A stretch of DNA of 64,000 nt from Paramacrobiotus metropolitanus. Taxonomy: Eukaryota; Tardigrada; Eutardigrada; Parachela; Macrobiotidae. The position numbers and the translations under genes are program-made. Of the stretch, positions 44,540-56,349 are shown piece by piece (within the stretch, counting starts at the first letter, position 1; each line of letters starts with the position of its first letter). The DNA is taken from the NCBI RefSeq assembly GCF_019649055.1, contig NW_026570452.1:1-64000 (forward strand). Reading direction: 5' to 3'. A model generated the notes under the pieces. It ran no database searches. It saw only the letters and a program-made list of their open reading frames with translations, and had not been told where the DNA came from.

Positions 44540-46390
44540 GGCTTGCACCGACGGACATAGATGCATGTCGTTCGTCGAATTCAAGAACACGCACGGGTAA
44601 TGCAGAAGGTCACTTGATCGTGGCTACTCAAAAAGCCGTACATAATATGACCTTCTTTGATATTTTATCTAATGGAATAGCCCAATCAGCGTACAGCTGT
44701 GCAGAATGATAAGAGCACACTAATGCGGTATGCATTCTAATGCAGACTGTTAAAACTTGGATAATTACGCAGAATCTCGAAAAATTAGCCAAAGCTAAAA
44801 AGAAAATCAAAAATCGACTAAGAAAGGGGCACTGACCACAACTATAGACACACGATGTTTCCCTAAAGCTCAGCGTTTTAGAATCGCCTTATCGAAAACC
44901 GCTTAGCGGTGTAATAAAGCAAATTAAAAAGTAAAACAATCAACTGAAATAAATAGGTAATAATTATAAAAGAAAATGGAATATCCAGCGGTAAATTCAT
45001 TCGCAAACTTGAAAAGGAATTTCACATCAACGCAAGAAATTATTTTCTGCAGCAGATTCACCGGCTGTTTTTTTGTGCTGACTTTCGTGGTAACGGTTGT
45101 ATGGGAGTTGTTCTTCTGCTGGACATACTTATCTGAATGATCTATACCTGCAAAATGAGACGTTGATGGATATTTTGCACCGTGTTTATTCATTCAACAG
45201 TCTTCCAGTTATTCCTTCATGAGCTATCCCTGTAAATATCGTATTTCTTGGTGTCGCAATCGCAAATTTACGTCATTACAAAGACGTTTATTAATTATGC
45301 GACGCGTGTGGTGACATGCAAGCTCGTATAATGGCTCTTTGTAATAAAATGCATAACAAAATGCTTGGACGTCTTCCGGTCTGTGCTGCGGTTAAAGTTT
45401 CCAGATTGCCTTAACAGAACGCTCAGATTTCCTGAACCAAGTTTATAGCTAGAGTAGGAATTAGATGGTATATCTGGATTAAAAACATGGTTCTGACTTG
45501 CTCGTTCCAGGCAGTGATTTCGCACAGCAGACCGGAGCTCGAGACTGTTGACAGCGTTGGTTGTAAATACCGGTATCTTAGTTTTGTGACCTTTTTCGTT
45601 ATCGTGGCGCTGATTCGCAGTCACGTCGGCATTAGCTACCGAACAGGTATTCTTTTACATGAACATATGGTTTTGACCTTTTGTCTCACGTCGAATTATG
45701 CCAGAGTTTTTTACAACAGATCAAAGAATTTTTGCTGGCACTCTATCATGTTCATTTGCAACTGCCTACGGAAAATTCTATGCAAACAGTGCCGGCGTAC
45801 GCAGTAGATGTAGTGACTAGTGAGAGGCCTTCCTTCCATACGCACATATACGTACGTTCGTGCACGTTCCTGGGTGAACGGTTGTCATTCGACAGGAATT
45901 CTAGAATCTGTCGCATCTATTCGAGGTTATGGAGCTAGCTTCGAAGAATTATTCCTTAAACTCATCTGGAGATCTATTTGTATATTCGGAATAGCTTTAC
46001 CGGCATCGTTTTATTAAAATTCCATGCATACACTACACACTAACACACCATCCAAAAGCGAAAAAATGCAGGACAAGATGAGAAAAACAGAAAACACAAT
46101 ATCAACCAGAACGGGAGTTCTTAAGATAGTACCCCCAGACTATGGTACTTGTTGAATACGACTGCTAAACAAGGATCGTCGTAGTCAAACTAGCAGATGT
46201 AAAGATTACCTATGTGGTTGTATTACTTGTTATATTTGACTCCGACAAATGAGTTGCGTTTACGGGTCTCGTGACTACGAGCGTACCGAGCCTGCTGCAG
46301 CAGAAGATACCTGTATGTACATTGTACATACATATTGTTACAATACTTACGAGTACGTACACACTAAGCCAATTTCACATGTGCGCCGAA
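44540..46390. other. spacer of duplication unit 1
   Basis: To about 46060 it is homologous to 53640-54790. A possible reverse-strand exon (THR-, LYS-rich QQKNNSHTTVTTKVSTKK near 45080) is not supported by the other copy's frame. 46060-46390 is unique. Confidence 0.4.
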
Positions 46391-46781
46391 AAAGAACCGG
46401 TTTTGTTTTTTAGGAGGCCCACACATGTACATATTTCATCAATGCCACTAGCAAGCATTTCTACCGCAATTACTGAACTACGCGCGCAGATGATGAAGTT
46501 TTTCCATAAATACTCGTAGACATTCGACGAAATCTTTAAAGAGTAGCTGGTATGAATACCATCATAATCTGGTTCAGGTAATATTACTCGTATTACGATT
46601 ATATCTTACTCGTATATCAATATACTTAATACTACATGTAATTCAGATTTACGAGAAACACAAAGCTAAGGTGGTCGTATTTTTCTAGGATCCGATTTTC
46701 GTCTGGCAAGCACCCGAAAACCTGCTAATTGAGCATCTTTAAAAGATCTAGACCACCACAAAGCACGACAAGTGGACTATC

Positions 46782-47948
46782 ATGTCCGGGACGGCATCCA
46801 TTTTGGGACGGCGTCGCACAAAATCAGTGCAATATCCTGTCAAGGACAAAGATACAGGAACATCGAAGGCTGTGGTTGCGGTTAGCCAAGCGAACTGGCT
46901 GCACGCAAAACGGAGAAAGGGGAACGCCGCTGAAGTAATCCGCCCTCAAAGGATCAAGGTGGTTACCAAACACAGTTTGCTTTCCTTTAACTATTCGGCA
47001 TTTATCTACTTATCATTAGTTATTTTACTTTTATTCTTAAACAGCAACTTGGCACCGCATGATCTTACAGTCTTTTGGAAATACTTTATGTTTGCCATCC
47101 CTTTTACAAAATTGACGTCAAGTGACTTGCGTGCACTTAAATTATGCAGAACTTTCAAGTTTCTTTCCATGATGAACTGATTTACTTCGTCTTCTTGCTG
47201 CAGCAACCCGCTGTATCTGGTTTCAGCTTGCCTTTATGGACTTAAAGAACGAAGTGGTGCCCAATGATGGCGCAACAGAGTTGCGAGATGTCACAAGAAA
47301 ACAAATTTTAGAAGAAGGTATGCCTTTGCCGAGGAAGCCGAATTAATTTACGTCCTTTAAAGCACTTTAGTCACTTGACGTGGCGCATCTGGTGTTGACA
47401 GCAATAAATACTATAAAGACTCTGGAGGGGGTCACACAAGGGCAAAACGGAGAACTACAAAGACTGAGGCAAACCCTGGCTGGCATAGAGATCATTAAAG
47501 CGTAAGAGAACAAAAACTATCCCGCCATGCCGCATTCGGAACATGCTGGTAACAAAGCGAACGCTTCTGTCCACACGCTGTTAGGGTTAACCGTTCATGA
47601 CTGGCTAATCTCGTAATGCTTCAGTACTTCCCGCTTACGATTTCAGAAGTCAAGAAACGGCTGCAGAAAAGCTGGACATTCACCCTAGCACAAGTGGTCA
47701 ACCAAATCAGGATGAAATTAGATTTCAAGTGGTTAGTAAACGCTTGTTGATACATGGGGCCCCTATTAAGTTTTGATTGTTTGTAGTTTGAGAGAATGAT
47801 GGACCAGCTTTTCCAAACCTACAACCACCTCGTGGATGCATCCAGTTTCCAGGCGCTGTCCGCTACAACCTCCTTGTGGCTCGAAGAATACTGCAGTCCC
47901 TCCAGCATCACGGCCTTGACAGCTGGAGTCTTACGTGATTGTCAGTGA
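46782..47948 (+). CDS. unrecognised five-exon gene, copy 1
   Basis: Exon blocks conserved with copy 2 at 60489-61514: 46782-46958, 47227-47317, 47371-47501, 47647-47731, 47787-47948. The first encodes a basic, Arg/Lys-rich start (LGRRRTKSVQYPVKDKD; HAKRRKGN), the third a leucine-rich helix (VAHLVLTAINTIKTLEG; LQRLRQTL), the last FERMMDQLFQTYNHLVD ending in LRDCQ. The phase between blocks two and three does not fit in either copy, so an exon edge is misplaced or the gene is spliced differently. No family recognised. Confidence 0.5.
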
Positions 47949-48029
47949 TGGTGTTATTTAATGAATACTCTTCACACACAACCGTTTTACGGTTAAACCC
48001 TCAATTTTTGTTTGTACTCGGTAGCCACA

Positions 48030-48360
48030 ACTGATGCATACACACAGGCACAGATGTGCATTTAGATCTTCCATACAAAATTTGATACGCATTTGTCATA
48101 TTTTTTGATAAACCATAAGTTTCGTATAAATTGGCCTTTGGCATCCTTGTATGGACAAATACAGATACCTTGGTGATTACACACCACAAGAGAGCAGAAC
48201 GCCGATCGCATTGTGATCCCAAATCTTCTCGGGACCGCCGTGCCACTGCTCGTCAGGAATCCAATTCGCTGCGCTAACATAACACCCTTCGATATCGTTG
48301 GCCTCACGTCTGAAATGTACGGTAACACCGCATATCTGCGCCTGGACCAGCTAAAACGTT
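48030..48360 (-). other. conserved reverse-strand fragment, possible membrane protein exon, copy 1
   Basis: Homologous to 61600-61920. The reverse strand has LPYISDVRPTIS, reminiscent of the LPYISD motif of DRAM/FRAG1-type membrane proteins, but the frame then breaks. Similarity is short and the call is weak. Confidence 0.25.
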
Positions 48361-50675
48361 AATCAACGAGGCACGACGACGACGAAATCTAGTCAACGGA
48401 AGATCATTTTGAACGGGCTTGTTGTTATAGCTGTTCTTCTAAAACACATGTCAAGAAAAGCATACAAAAGCCAAACTAAATAACACTGAGAATTATGACC
48501 GAATCAATATCAAGAAATAGTCTGCAGAAAAGTAATTTAAAAAAGGAGAATAGTGAGCGAAGGCAACTCGCATCGGACGGGGCTGGACGCCTGACGGCAA
48601 TGCCGAAACATCGTCCAACGCGGGAACGCGGCCTCTGTCATGGGAACAGCACCAGCATCGGCCAACTTAGACGAAATGTTCTGTGTGATTAGGCCGCCTA
48701 TATCCGTAGACGGCTGAGGCTGTGTATTCAGTACACTTCTTTCACTTTTATAAACTTGCGACTGTATTCCGTATTGTATCGCCAAATTGAAATAAAGACA
48801 ATGCCGAAACGGCGTTCCTGCCGGGACAGGATCACTGAATCTCCTGCGTTCAGCGCGGGACAAGTCGAGGTAGCAGGCGGCGGCCAGGCGGATGGCCGGT
48901 CCCAACGGCCCGCGGACCACCTTGATCAGGGCATCTCCGGACGCCTCGTGAATTCGCCCAGCCAACCGCCCGTGTGAGCAAGAGAATGTACCGCAACCGG
49001 CGCTTCCGATTGCGAATGGTGCGAAAGATACACCACGGGTCTCGTCCGCAGCTGCCGCTTGTCGCCGTAGAACGGCCGTAATGCAGCTAACTGGACCGGG
49101 TCAACAGTCGTGGATCTTCAGTGACCGTGCGTTATCAATGCTGTTACCTCTCGCCCTGGATGTCCGCGCGTGAATAGCTACTGCTCCTGCGCTACACAGT
49201 GGTGACAGTGCCGGGTCGACCGGTGTCGATTCACTGTGGCGCGAGCGCAACTGGCATCCCAACGCCGTGTGGGTGACCAAGATGACAGCAGACGTGCAAG
49301 GCGACGATGCCGTGCGTTTTGACGTGGCTATCCGCTCGTGCGCTTCTGTTATGCGCAGTCGGCGAAGGAGCAGTGCCGGCGCTTCAGGGCCGCCGCTTAC
49401 ACAGCTGTCCGACGGCTGCGTCGTGAGTGTGGGAAAAGATGCGGAGGTTGGCATATCTCGGCCAGCCGGACCGGGACTTGACGACGCTTCTTGGAGATGT
49501 GCGTATGACATGTACACTGTACAACCAATACAACGTATTTACGTATTTTTTTCACATTTCAGATGTTTGCTTTTCAATCAGTCTGAACAATGCTCATCCC
49601 GATGGGATCCCACAGCGCTGGCCCGCTGGGAACATGTCGATTTGCGGTAGTTTAATTTGGCACAGCAGAGCAAATTAACCGCCACACTGGCTGTGTACTA
49701 CAGAGACTGACCACCGGAGGCAAAATGGACCGCCAATATGTTTTCGGTTTTCGGCCATATGGATGAAAACCGGACGGTTATAATTAATTGATTTGCATGG
49801 CAATTAAGTTTAACGTGGCAATTGGGCAGTGGTCATTTGTCTTTGTATAACTCTCGACTTCGCACACATTTGGCCAGTTTAATTGTCCAGTGTCCAGTCC
49901 AGTCGAGTCCACAAGGAGATGCTGCGCGCGCAAACGATTTCCGGCCGATGTGAACAAACCACTTCGTTCCCTTGTCACTGTATACGACGAAGAAGGTTTT
50001 ATAAAAAAAACAGTCTCTAAGTTTTTCATCAGAAACCAAATCGGTCAAAACTCTAGACAATTCCGAACCGATGAATACAGAATCTGGCAGCGTTCCATCG
50101 AATGGAGAAAACGGAACACACTGCAGTACTGCCAGTGCACATTTGCCAAGTTCGGGTTACATTAATAATATAAACTTTTCCCGCTACCGCTACAGAAGCA
50201 GCAGTATTACTCAGTATCAGCAGCAAAATTCATCACATTGACATTATCTTATCAGTTTGCGCTATCAGTATCATCGGCGCGGTGTACAGCTCAACAATCG
50301 CAAGCACTCTCTGCCTCGAAGCGAGTGCAAAACTCAAAGCGCAGTGAAAACGAGTGAATGCTAAACTAAGCCGTGTTCGTGCTAGTGTATTTCGTCCTTA
50401 ACAAATAATTGCTTTTAATTGTGCATAATTGTATATTATGCACATTATTTAATTGTAAATAATGTGCATAATTGCTTTTACTTTTGGTAACAACAGCACT
50501 CAGTTTTACAGTTTTACAAGGTTCCGTACACCAGAAAATTGTCACTCCATAACATCATGCGTAGTTTTAAATCCCCAAAAATGTGAGCAGTTAAGCGCGA
50601 TTCAGTGGCGGCCGTCTCAGCAAAACTGCATCGGGTTAAGCGGGAATCAGTTGATATAATCCGGTAACTACGGAA

Positions 50676-52764
50676 ATGGAAAGCATAGGCTTCCGCAATT
50701 CCGGTGCTGTCGAAGAAATTGGCAGCAGTATACAGTACCGCTACACTAAGGATGACTTTATTGGGAGGGGAGCGTTTGGAGTAGTTTACAAAGCCAAAGT
50801 CAGAAAAGCACTTTTCCGATTTCGCACTCCTCCCGAGCCAGATTTCGTAGCCGTCAAAGTGATGCATGTCGCAATTAAATCTGGAATTGCTGCCGATCAG
50901 GAAAACTGGATGACCGCTGTAAAGAGAATGAGACAGCTTCCTGGACTGAAGCACAAACATATCGTACGCTACCACAAGGTTTCCATCACAAAATCTTCCG
51001 GCGGGGTGACAGTGGAGCTGGCAATGGATTATCATAAAGGTGACAGGGATTATAAGCAGCTTTTGTCGAAGTCACTCTGCTCTTATAATATTTATCCTCT
51101 ATTTTCATATTTATTTGTTTATATTCCATGATTGTAGGTGATCTGGCGTCGTTTTTAAGGGAAGCTAAGGAAAACGCAACGCTTTTGAACAACTGGGGAA
51201 AAGTGATTCGATTCGCAGAGGACATGACCCACGGCCTTGAATTCCTCCATCAAAAAAGCATTATTCACGGCGATTTGAAGCCTGAAAATATACTTCTGAG
51301 CGTCTCGCAAAATGGCAGCGAGAAACTGGTGATTGGCGATTTAGACGATCTGGTGCAAATGAAAGAAAGCGCCACCTGCTCTGCAGACTTATCCCAGTTA
51401 CGTGGCACAACGCGCTACATGGCGCCGGAAATGCTGCGAAAATTTTCACAACAAGAAGCAGAGCGACCTGGACGAAAAACGGATATGTGGAGTCTGGGAT
51501 GCATCATTCTGGAGATTGCCGAAAACTATGCACGCGTGCCCAAGAAAAAGCTCGTAAAGGATGGGAATGTCGTCGATGCGGGAAGCGCTCTTGCAGATTA
51601 CCAATATGCACACTTGATAATCGACGGTTACGTTCCATCTGTGAGCAACGACATTGAGGACAATTTAGCGTGGCTCATTCGACAGTGTTTGGATACAAGT
51701 AGCGCAAACCGATTATCCGCCGGAAAATTACTGCAAAGGCTAGCGAGAAAAGACGTCATAGTATTTATTGGGCTCAGGCAGTCTGAAGATCTCTGCGTCA
51801 TAATATTCGATCCGTTGACTAACTCTGTTAATGTTCATGAGGTGCTGGGCGCACCAAAATTTGAGGGGTATCTGTGTTGCGCGCTAGCGGTAACAGGCAA
51901 CAGAATTGTATTTACGGAATTGATACATCACGGTGACGTCTACAAGGAGAAATTCCATTTGTGGAATGTCGAAACATGAGGTCACCACCAGCCAGTTTTA
52001 GATCCGTATGCATTGGTGACTGCGGTAGAGGACAAGGCTTATTTCTTTGACGATACCGGAATCTTTCTAGAAATTAACATTTCTACAGGCGAAATTGCAC
52101 CTTCAACTCAACCAAATCAACGGTATGCCTTTTTTGTTGGGGCAGCATACATTGCAGTCTTGGTATCAAACGATTCTAGCTTTTTATATTTCATAGCCCT
52201 GATACCTTTCTACAAGCGGTGGCCAAATGCCGTGAGCAGTTATTTTATGCTAATGAGATGAGCCTCTTCCAGTATGACACGGTGATCAAGGAATGGATGT
52301 ACTTACCAGATCGGCAACAACGGCGCGCTGATTTTGCAATGGCTGTGGTCAGCGGACACATATACATTTTGGGCGGAGAGCTTTTAGACGACGCAAAGCT
52401 TTACTGCAACAGCTTTACTGCCCGTCACTTTACTGCAACAGCTGACTGTATTCGTTTGAGACTGGGTAGTACAACTTGGGAAAAGATTGAACCACTTCAT
52501 CAGCCCAGATGGCGGCATGCTGCTTGTGTTGTCAAAGATCGGATATACATCTGCGGCGGTAGGCATTCTGGAGGCAACCCCGCCGTTACGATAGAGGTTT
52601 ACGATACCGAAGGCCACGCAGGATGGTTGACTGTCAATCTGCCGCTCAAGGATAACGAACAGTTTGCAGCCTGGCTGGCTGCATACAGTATTTTGTGGTA
52701 TACACCTGCAATCACGGTTTCCGTTAAGCAGTATATTGACATCTTTTCAGATATAACCGCTTAA
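50676..52764 (+). pseudogene. Ser/Thr kinase-kelch protein, copy 2, one nonsense codon
   Basis: Exons 50676-51039, 51137-52122 and 52197-52764 match copy 1 closely: GRGAFG, VAVK, HGDLKPEN, DLD, YMAPEM, MWSLGCII, then kelch repeats (YILGGELL, YICGGRHS). TGA at 51977-51979 stands where copy 1 has TGG, next to a 6-bp in-frame deletion; the frame is open again after it. If the stop is real, a protein with the kinase but a truncated kelch part is made. The kinase part itself is intact. Confidence 0.85.
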
Positions 52765-52911
52765 AGTCTCAAACGGCGTTTAGCATCATGCGTCCTTGTG
52801 CATCGACTTGCATAATTGAAGCTTCCGATACAAAGTATCAAATGATGAAAAGTAAATGCATTTGGTTTACTCTGGTTAGAGTACCACAAGTTATAAAAAA
52901 GAACGCAAATT

Positions 52912-53656
52912 TTAACCCCATGTAAACTTTGTCCAGCCTGTCAATCGGTGTAATCGCATTGGTGGTTGTTTGATTACTGATGCTGACCAAACGGAAACGG
53001 GATGCAGCAGCATGCGATTCTTCGCTCTCGATCGCCAGCGCCCGTCGTTTTCGCAGTGAAAGTAATTTGAAACAGCCCTCTCCGTGCTCTTCGACTCACG
53101 ATGCCCGTCACGTGCCCGTCCATCATCAGTGCGCACTTCCCTGTACTAGTACTCAAATAACGATGGCCTTTCTATTGATTTTGGCAGAGCTAACCATATT
53201 CCAGACAGAATACGTTTTAGTATTCGAAAAACAGTTGTTGTCCAAAACATTTGAGCGACAAAAGTTATCAACCATGTCCACGATGCTAACAGCCATAACG
53301 CGCAAGTCACGGACATCAGCCCTAATCGGAAGTGGCCTACATCGCGGGTGGCGTGGCTGGGGCTCTGCAACTGCACACCAGCACTGGTATCTTTCATTTA
53401 ATCTTAATATGCAATAGTGCCGTTGAGAGAAAACAAAATAAGGGTAGCCGTCGTTGCATTCGTAGTGATACGATCCCAGTGTGTTGATGCAGATCTGGCC
53501 GCAGCCGGCGTTATTCTCGGCGCACTCGTTGACGTCAAAGCAGCGCTTCTTCCAGCAGCCAGTCATATCCATCGGCGTGCACGACGCGCCGTAAGAAAAA
53601 CCGCATATCGAAAACCGCATAGCGGTGTTAATGAAGTAAATTAAAACGTTACACAA
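52912..53656 (-). CDS. EGF-domain gene, copy 2, partial
   Basis: The exon near 53420-53600 encodes ASCTPMDMTGCWKKRCFDVNECAENNAGCGQICIN...YHYECNDGY, a complete calcium-binding EGF domain with DVNEC start and six cysteines. Such domains occur in secreted and surface proteins. Upstream and downstream exons were not resolved; further conserved reverse-strand sequence lies at 52912-53150. Gene ends unknown. Confidence 0.5.
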
Positions 53657-53659
53657 TCA

Positions 53660-54914
53660 ACTGGAATAAACAGGTAATATAAAAGAAGATGGAAAATCCA
53701 GAGCGGTAGATGCTACTGCAAACTTGAAAAGGAATTGCACATCAAGTCAACGCATGATTCGATTATTTTCTGCATTAAACGATTTTTTTTCTCGTATTAT
53801 TTTCTGCAGCAGTTTAACCGGCTTTTTTTTCGGTTCGACTTTCGTGGTAACTGTTTATGGGAGTTTTTCTTCTGCTAAACATACCCGAATGATCTGTACT
53901 AGCAAAATGGGACGTTGATGGATATTTTGCACCGTGCTTATTACGTGCAACAGTCTGCGAGTTATTCTTTCATGGGCTATCCCTGTACATATCCTATTTC
54001 TTGGTGCCGCAATTGCAAATTTACGTCATTACAACGGCGTTTATTAATTATGCGACGCGTGTAGTGAAATGCAAGCTCGTTTAAGGGCTCTTTATAAATG
54101 CACAAAAGAACTCTTGGACGTTTTCCGGTGTGTGCTGCATTTTCAAAGTTTCCAGATTGCCTTAACAGAATGCTCAGATTTCCTGATCTAAGTTTATAGC
54201 TGGGAATTAGATGGCACCTATGTCTGGATTAGTAATATGTTCTGTCTTGCTCGTTCCAGGCAGTGATTTCGTGCAGCAGACCGGAGACTGTTGACAGCGT
54301 TGTCTGTAAATACCGGTATCATAACTTTGTGACTTTTTCCGTTATCGTGGCGACGATTTGCAGTCCCGCTGGCATTAGATACCGACCAGGTACTCTTCTA
54401 CATGAACATATGGTTCTGCCCTTTTGTCTCACATGAAATTATGCCAGAGGTTTTTTACAACGGATCGTAGAAATTTCAATTTTCGCTGGCACTTTATCAT
54501 TGCAACTGCCTACGGAAAATTGTATGCCGACAGTGCCGGCGTATGCAGGAGTGAGAGGCCTTCTTCCGTACGTACGTTCGTGCACGCTTCTGGGTAAAGG
54601 TTGTTCTTTCAACAGGAATCCCCGAATTTATTGCATCTATTCGAGGTTATGGAGCCAGCTGCGAAGAATCATTCCTTAAACTCATCTGGAGGACGTCTAT
54701 TTGTACATTCGAAAGCCTTTTAGTGGTATCGTTTTATTAAAATTCCGTACATATAAATATAGTACACACTAGTGCTAACAGACAATCCGATACCCGTATG
54801 TACGTACATACTTCGTTAATCGTTATTATATTTTATTGTTGCAACACATTCCAACATGTGCACTGCACTTTATTTGCTTGTACATTTTAAAAAAACTCGC
54901 AATGCATTAATTAC
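53660..54914. other. spacer of duplication unit 2
   Basis: Homologous to about 44890-46060 up to 54790. No conserved coding frame seen. Confidence 0.4.
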
Positions 54915-55060
54915 CTAGTCGGTTCGTCGAAGAACATCACCGGAGGATTATTCACTAATTCTTGAGCAATTGCCAAACGTTTTCGTTGTCCGCCGGACAA
55001 TTTTGACGTTTCGGTATCGGCGCATTCCATCAATCCCAATGTATCCAGAATGTCTTTCAC
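54915..55060 (-). CDS. single exon of an ABCG/White-type ABC transporter
   Basis: The 146-nt exon has acceptor ACACAG before 55060 and donor GTAAT after 54915. It encodes KDILDTLGL, the ABC signature [15 protein letters not shown] and the Walker B region [11 protein letters not shown]. The RKRL after the signature and FFDEPT are typical of ABCG half transporters. No neighbouring exon was found within several kb on either side; a LINE begins about 250 bp away. It may be an orphan fragment or part of a gene whose other exons lie beyond the LINE. Confidence 0.75.
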
Positions 55061-55100
55061 CTGTGTAAGATATTTTATTTATTAAATGATAACATTACAT

Positions 55101-55140
55101 ACAACGATTACACGATGAGAATTCATCGTGTAATCGTTGT
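55101..55140. repeat. 40-bp near-perfect palindrome
   Basis: ACAACGATTACACGATGA, loop GAAT, then its exact complement: an 18-bp stem. It lies between the ABC exon and the LINE and could be a small foldback or a hairpin in the transcript. Confidence 0.85.
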
Positions 55141-55323
55141 ATCGTACGAATTTTACACTTATTAAAATCTTATGTTCGCTGGTTTGACGTGCAGCACTTA
55201 AGAACTCTTTCACACAATTTGCGGAATCCGGAGCACCGATATTTATGGGAGGCGATCAAGATGCTATGGAAAATGTGTTCTGGGGATCTGCCTCGTTGAT
55301 AAGAAACATCATTTACTAATTTT

Positions 55324-56319
55324 ATGTTCAAGATGACGAGCTCGGCAGCAAAATCTTCGTCAAGATCCCCGGCGAAGCAGGAATCTTTGGCTGAATTGCT
55401 CGCGAAATTGGGGGAGCATGAAAACTCTGCAGCTTACGCACCTACCAAAGGGAACAAGGAAGTATTCGCACTTGTTATTCCACTGATACGCCTTGTATCC
55501 AAGGAACATATGAAACTGTCTGAACGTGTGAAGGCGCTGGAAGACGAAAATGCTAAACTGAAGGAGGACCTGAAAGAAGAGCGTCAAATGCGGTCAAATG
55601 CCGATGCGGATCTTCTACAGTCTGATGGAGCGGTACGCGAACGAATTGACGAAGTAGATGTGGAACTGAAAGAAACCGTTGGGGCCATAAACACTAATAT
55701 CGAGTCTCTGCGTGAAGCCCATGGAAAACTCCAAGACGACGTCAAGGAACTGAAAACCAGTGGAGACCTACGCACCGAAGAACCCGATATCATCGAAATC
55801 CAAGATGGCGGCGAACCCGGATACAATGGCTGGTCTACGCAACCAGCTTACAGGAGGCGAAACTACGCAAGCTTGGCTAGCAGTGGACGTGAATTTTGGA
55901 ACGCAAGCGTTCGGGCTGATAACCAGGTGAGAGCAAACAGCGGTACAGTTAGCAAGAGGATTGTGGTGAAGAGTGTGCGAGGCACAGGCAGTAATAACAG
56001 CGAAGACCCGCTTGCGAATTCTTTGGCTTTAAAGTCGGTTCCACACCGAGACTTCTGTGTGCGCGGGTTACCAAGGGACTGTACTACTGAATGCTTGCGA
56101 TCTTTTTTGGAAAGAAAGAATGTAAAAGTCAGGTTTGTAGATGTTCGAACCAGAGCACCAGACGATCTGAGAGGCACAACGTTTGCTCGCGTTGGTACGT
56201 ACTCAGACTGTGAAAACATTATGTTGAACTCTGAAATCTGGCCAAGCAATATTATCGTCAAACAGTGGAAATATTTTCAAAAGAAAACGAGCGCATTAAA
56301 TAAGAATCATTTAAACTAA
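55324..56319 (+). CDS. LINE ORF1 protein (coiled coil plus RRM-like region)
   Basis: 331 residues, intact. Heptad-rich coiled coil at about residues 55-145 (LSERVKALEDENAKLKEDLKEE). The region from about 240 (HRDFCVRGLPRDCTTECLRSFLERKNV) resembles the RNA-binding part of CR1/jockey ORF1 proteins. It would coat the element RNA as trimers. No zinc knuckle seen. Confidence 0.7.
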   Translation: MFKMTSSAAKSSSRSPAKQESLAELLAKLGEHENSAAYAPTKGNKEVFALVIPLIRLVSKEHMKLSERVKALEDENAKLKEDLKEERQMRSNADADLLQSDGAVRERIDEVDVELKETVGAINTNIESLREAHGKLQDDVKELKTSGDLRTEEPDIIEIQDGGEPGYNGWSTQPAYRRRNYASLASSGREFWNASVRADNQVRANSGTVSKRIVVKSVRGTGSNNSEDPLANSLALKSVPHRDFCVRGLPRDCTTECLRSFLERKNVKVRFVDVRTRAPDDLRGTTFARVGTYSDCENIMLNSEIWPSNIIVKQWKYFQKKTSALNKNHLN

Positions 56320-56349
56320 ATCGAAAGAAATCTTTAGTGAAAGTCAAGC

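Larger units (their letters stand above)
33640..48480. repeat. segmental duplication unit 1
   Basis: Gene order is kinase-kelch (+), EGF gene (-), spacer, five-exon gene (+) and a reverse-strand fragment. The same order recurs at about 48972-62030. Copies are similar enough to align by eye through exons, introns and spacers. This unit is longer than its match in the first part because of the LTR element at 36490-41548. Confidence 0.85.
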
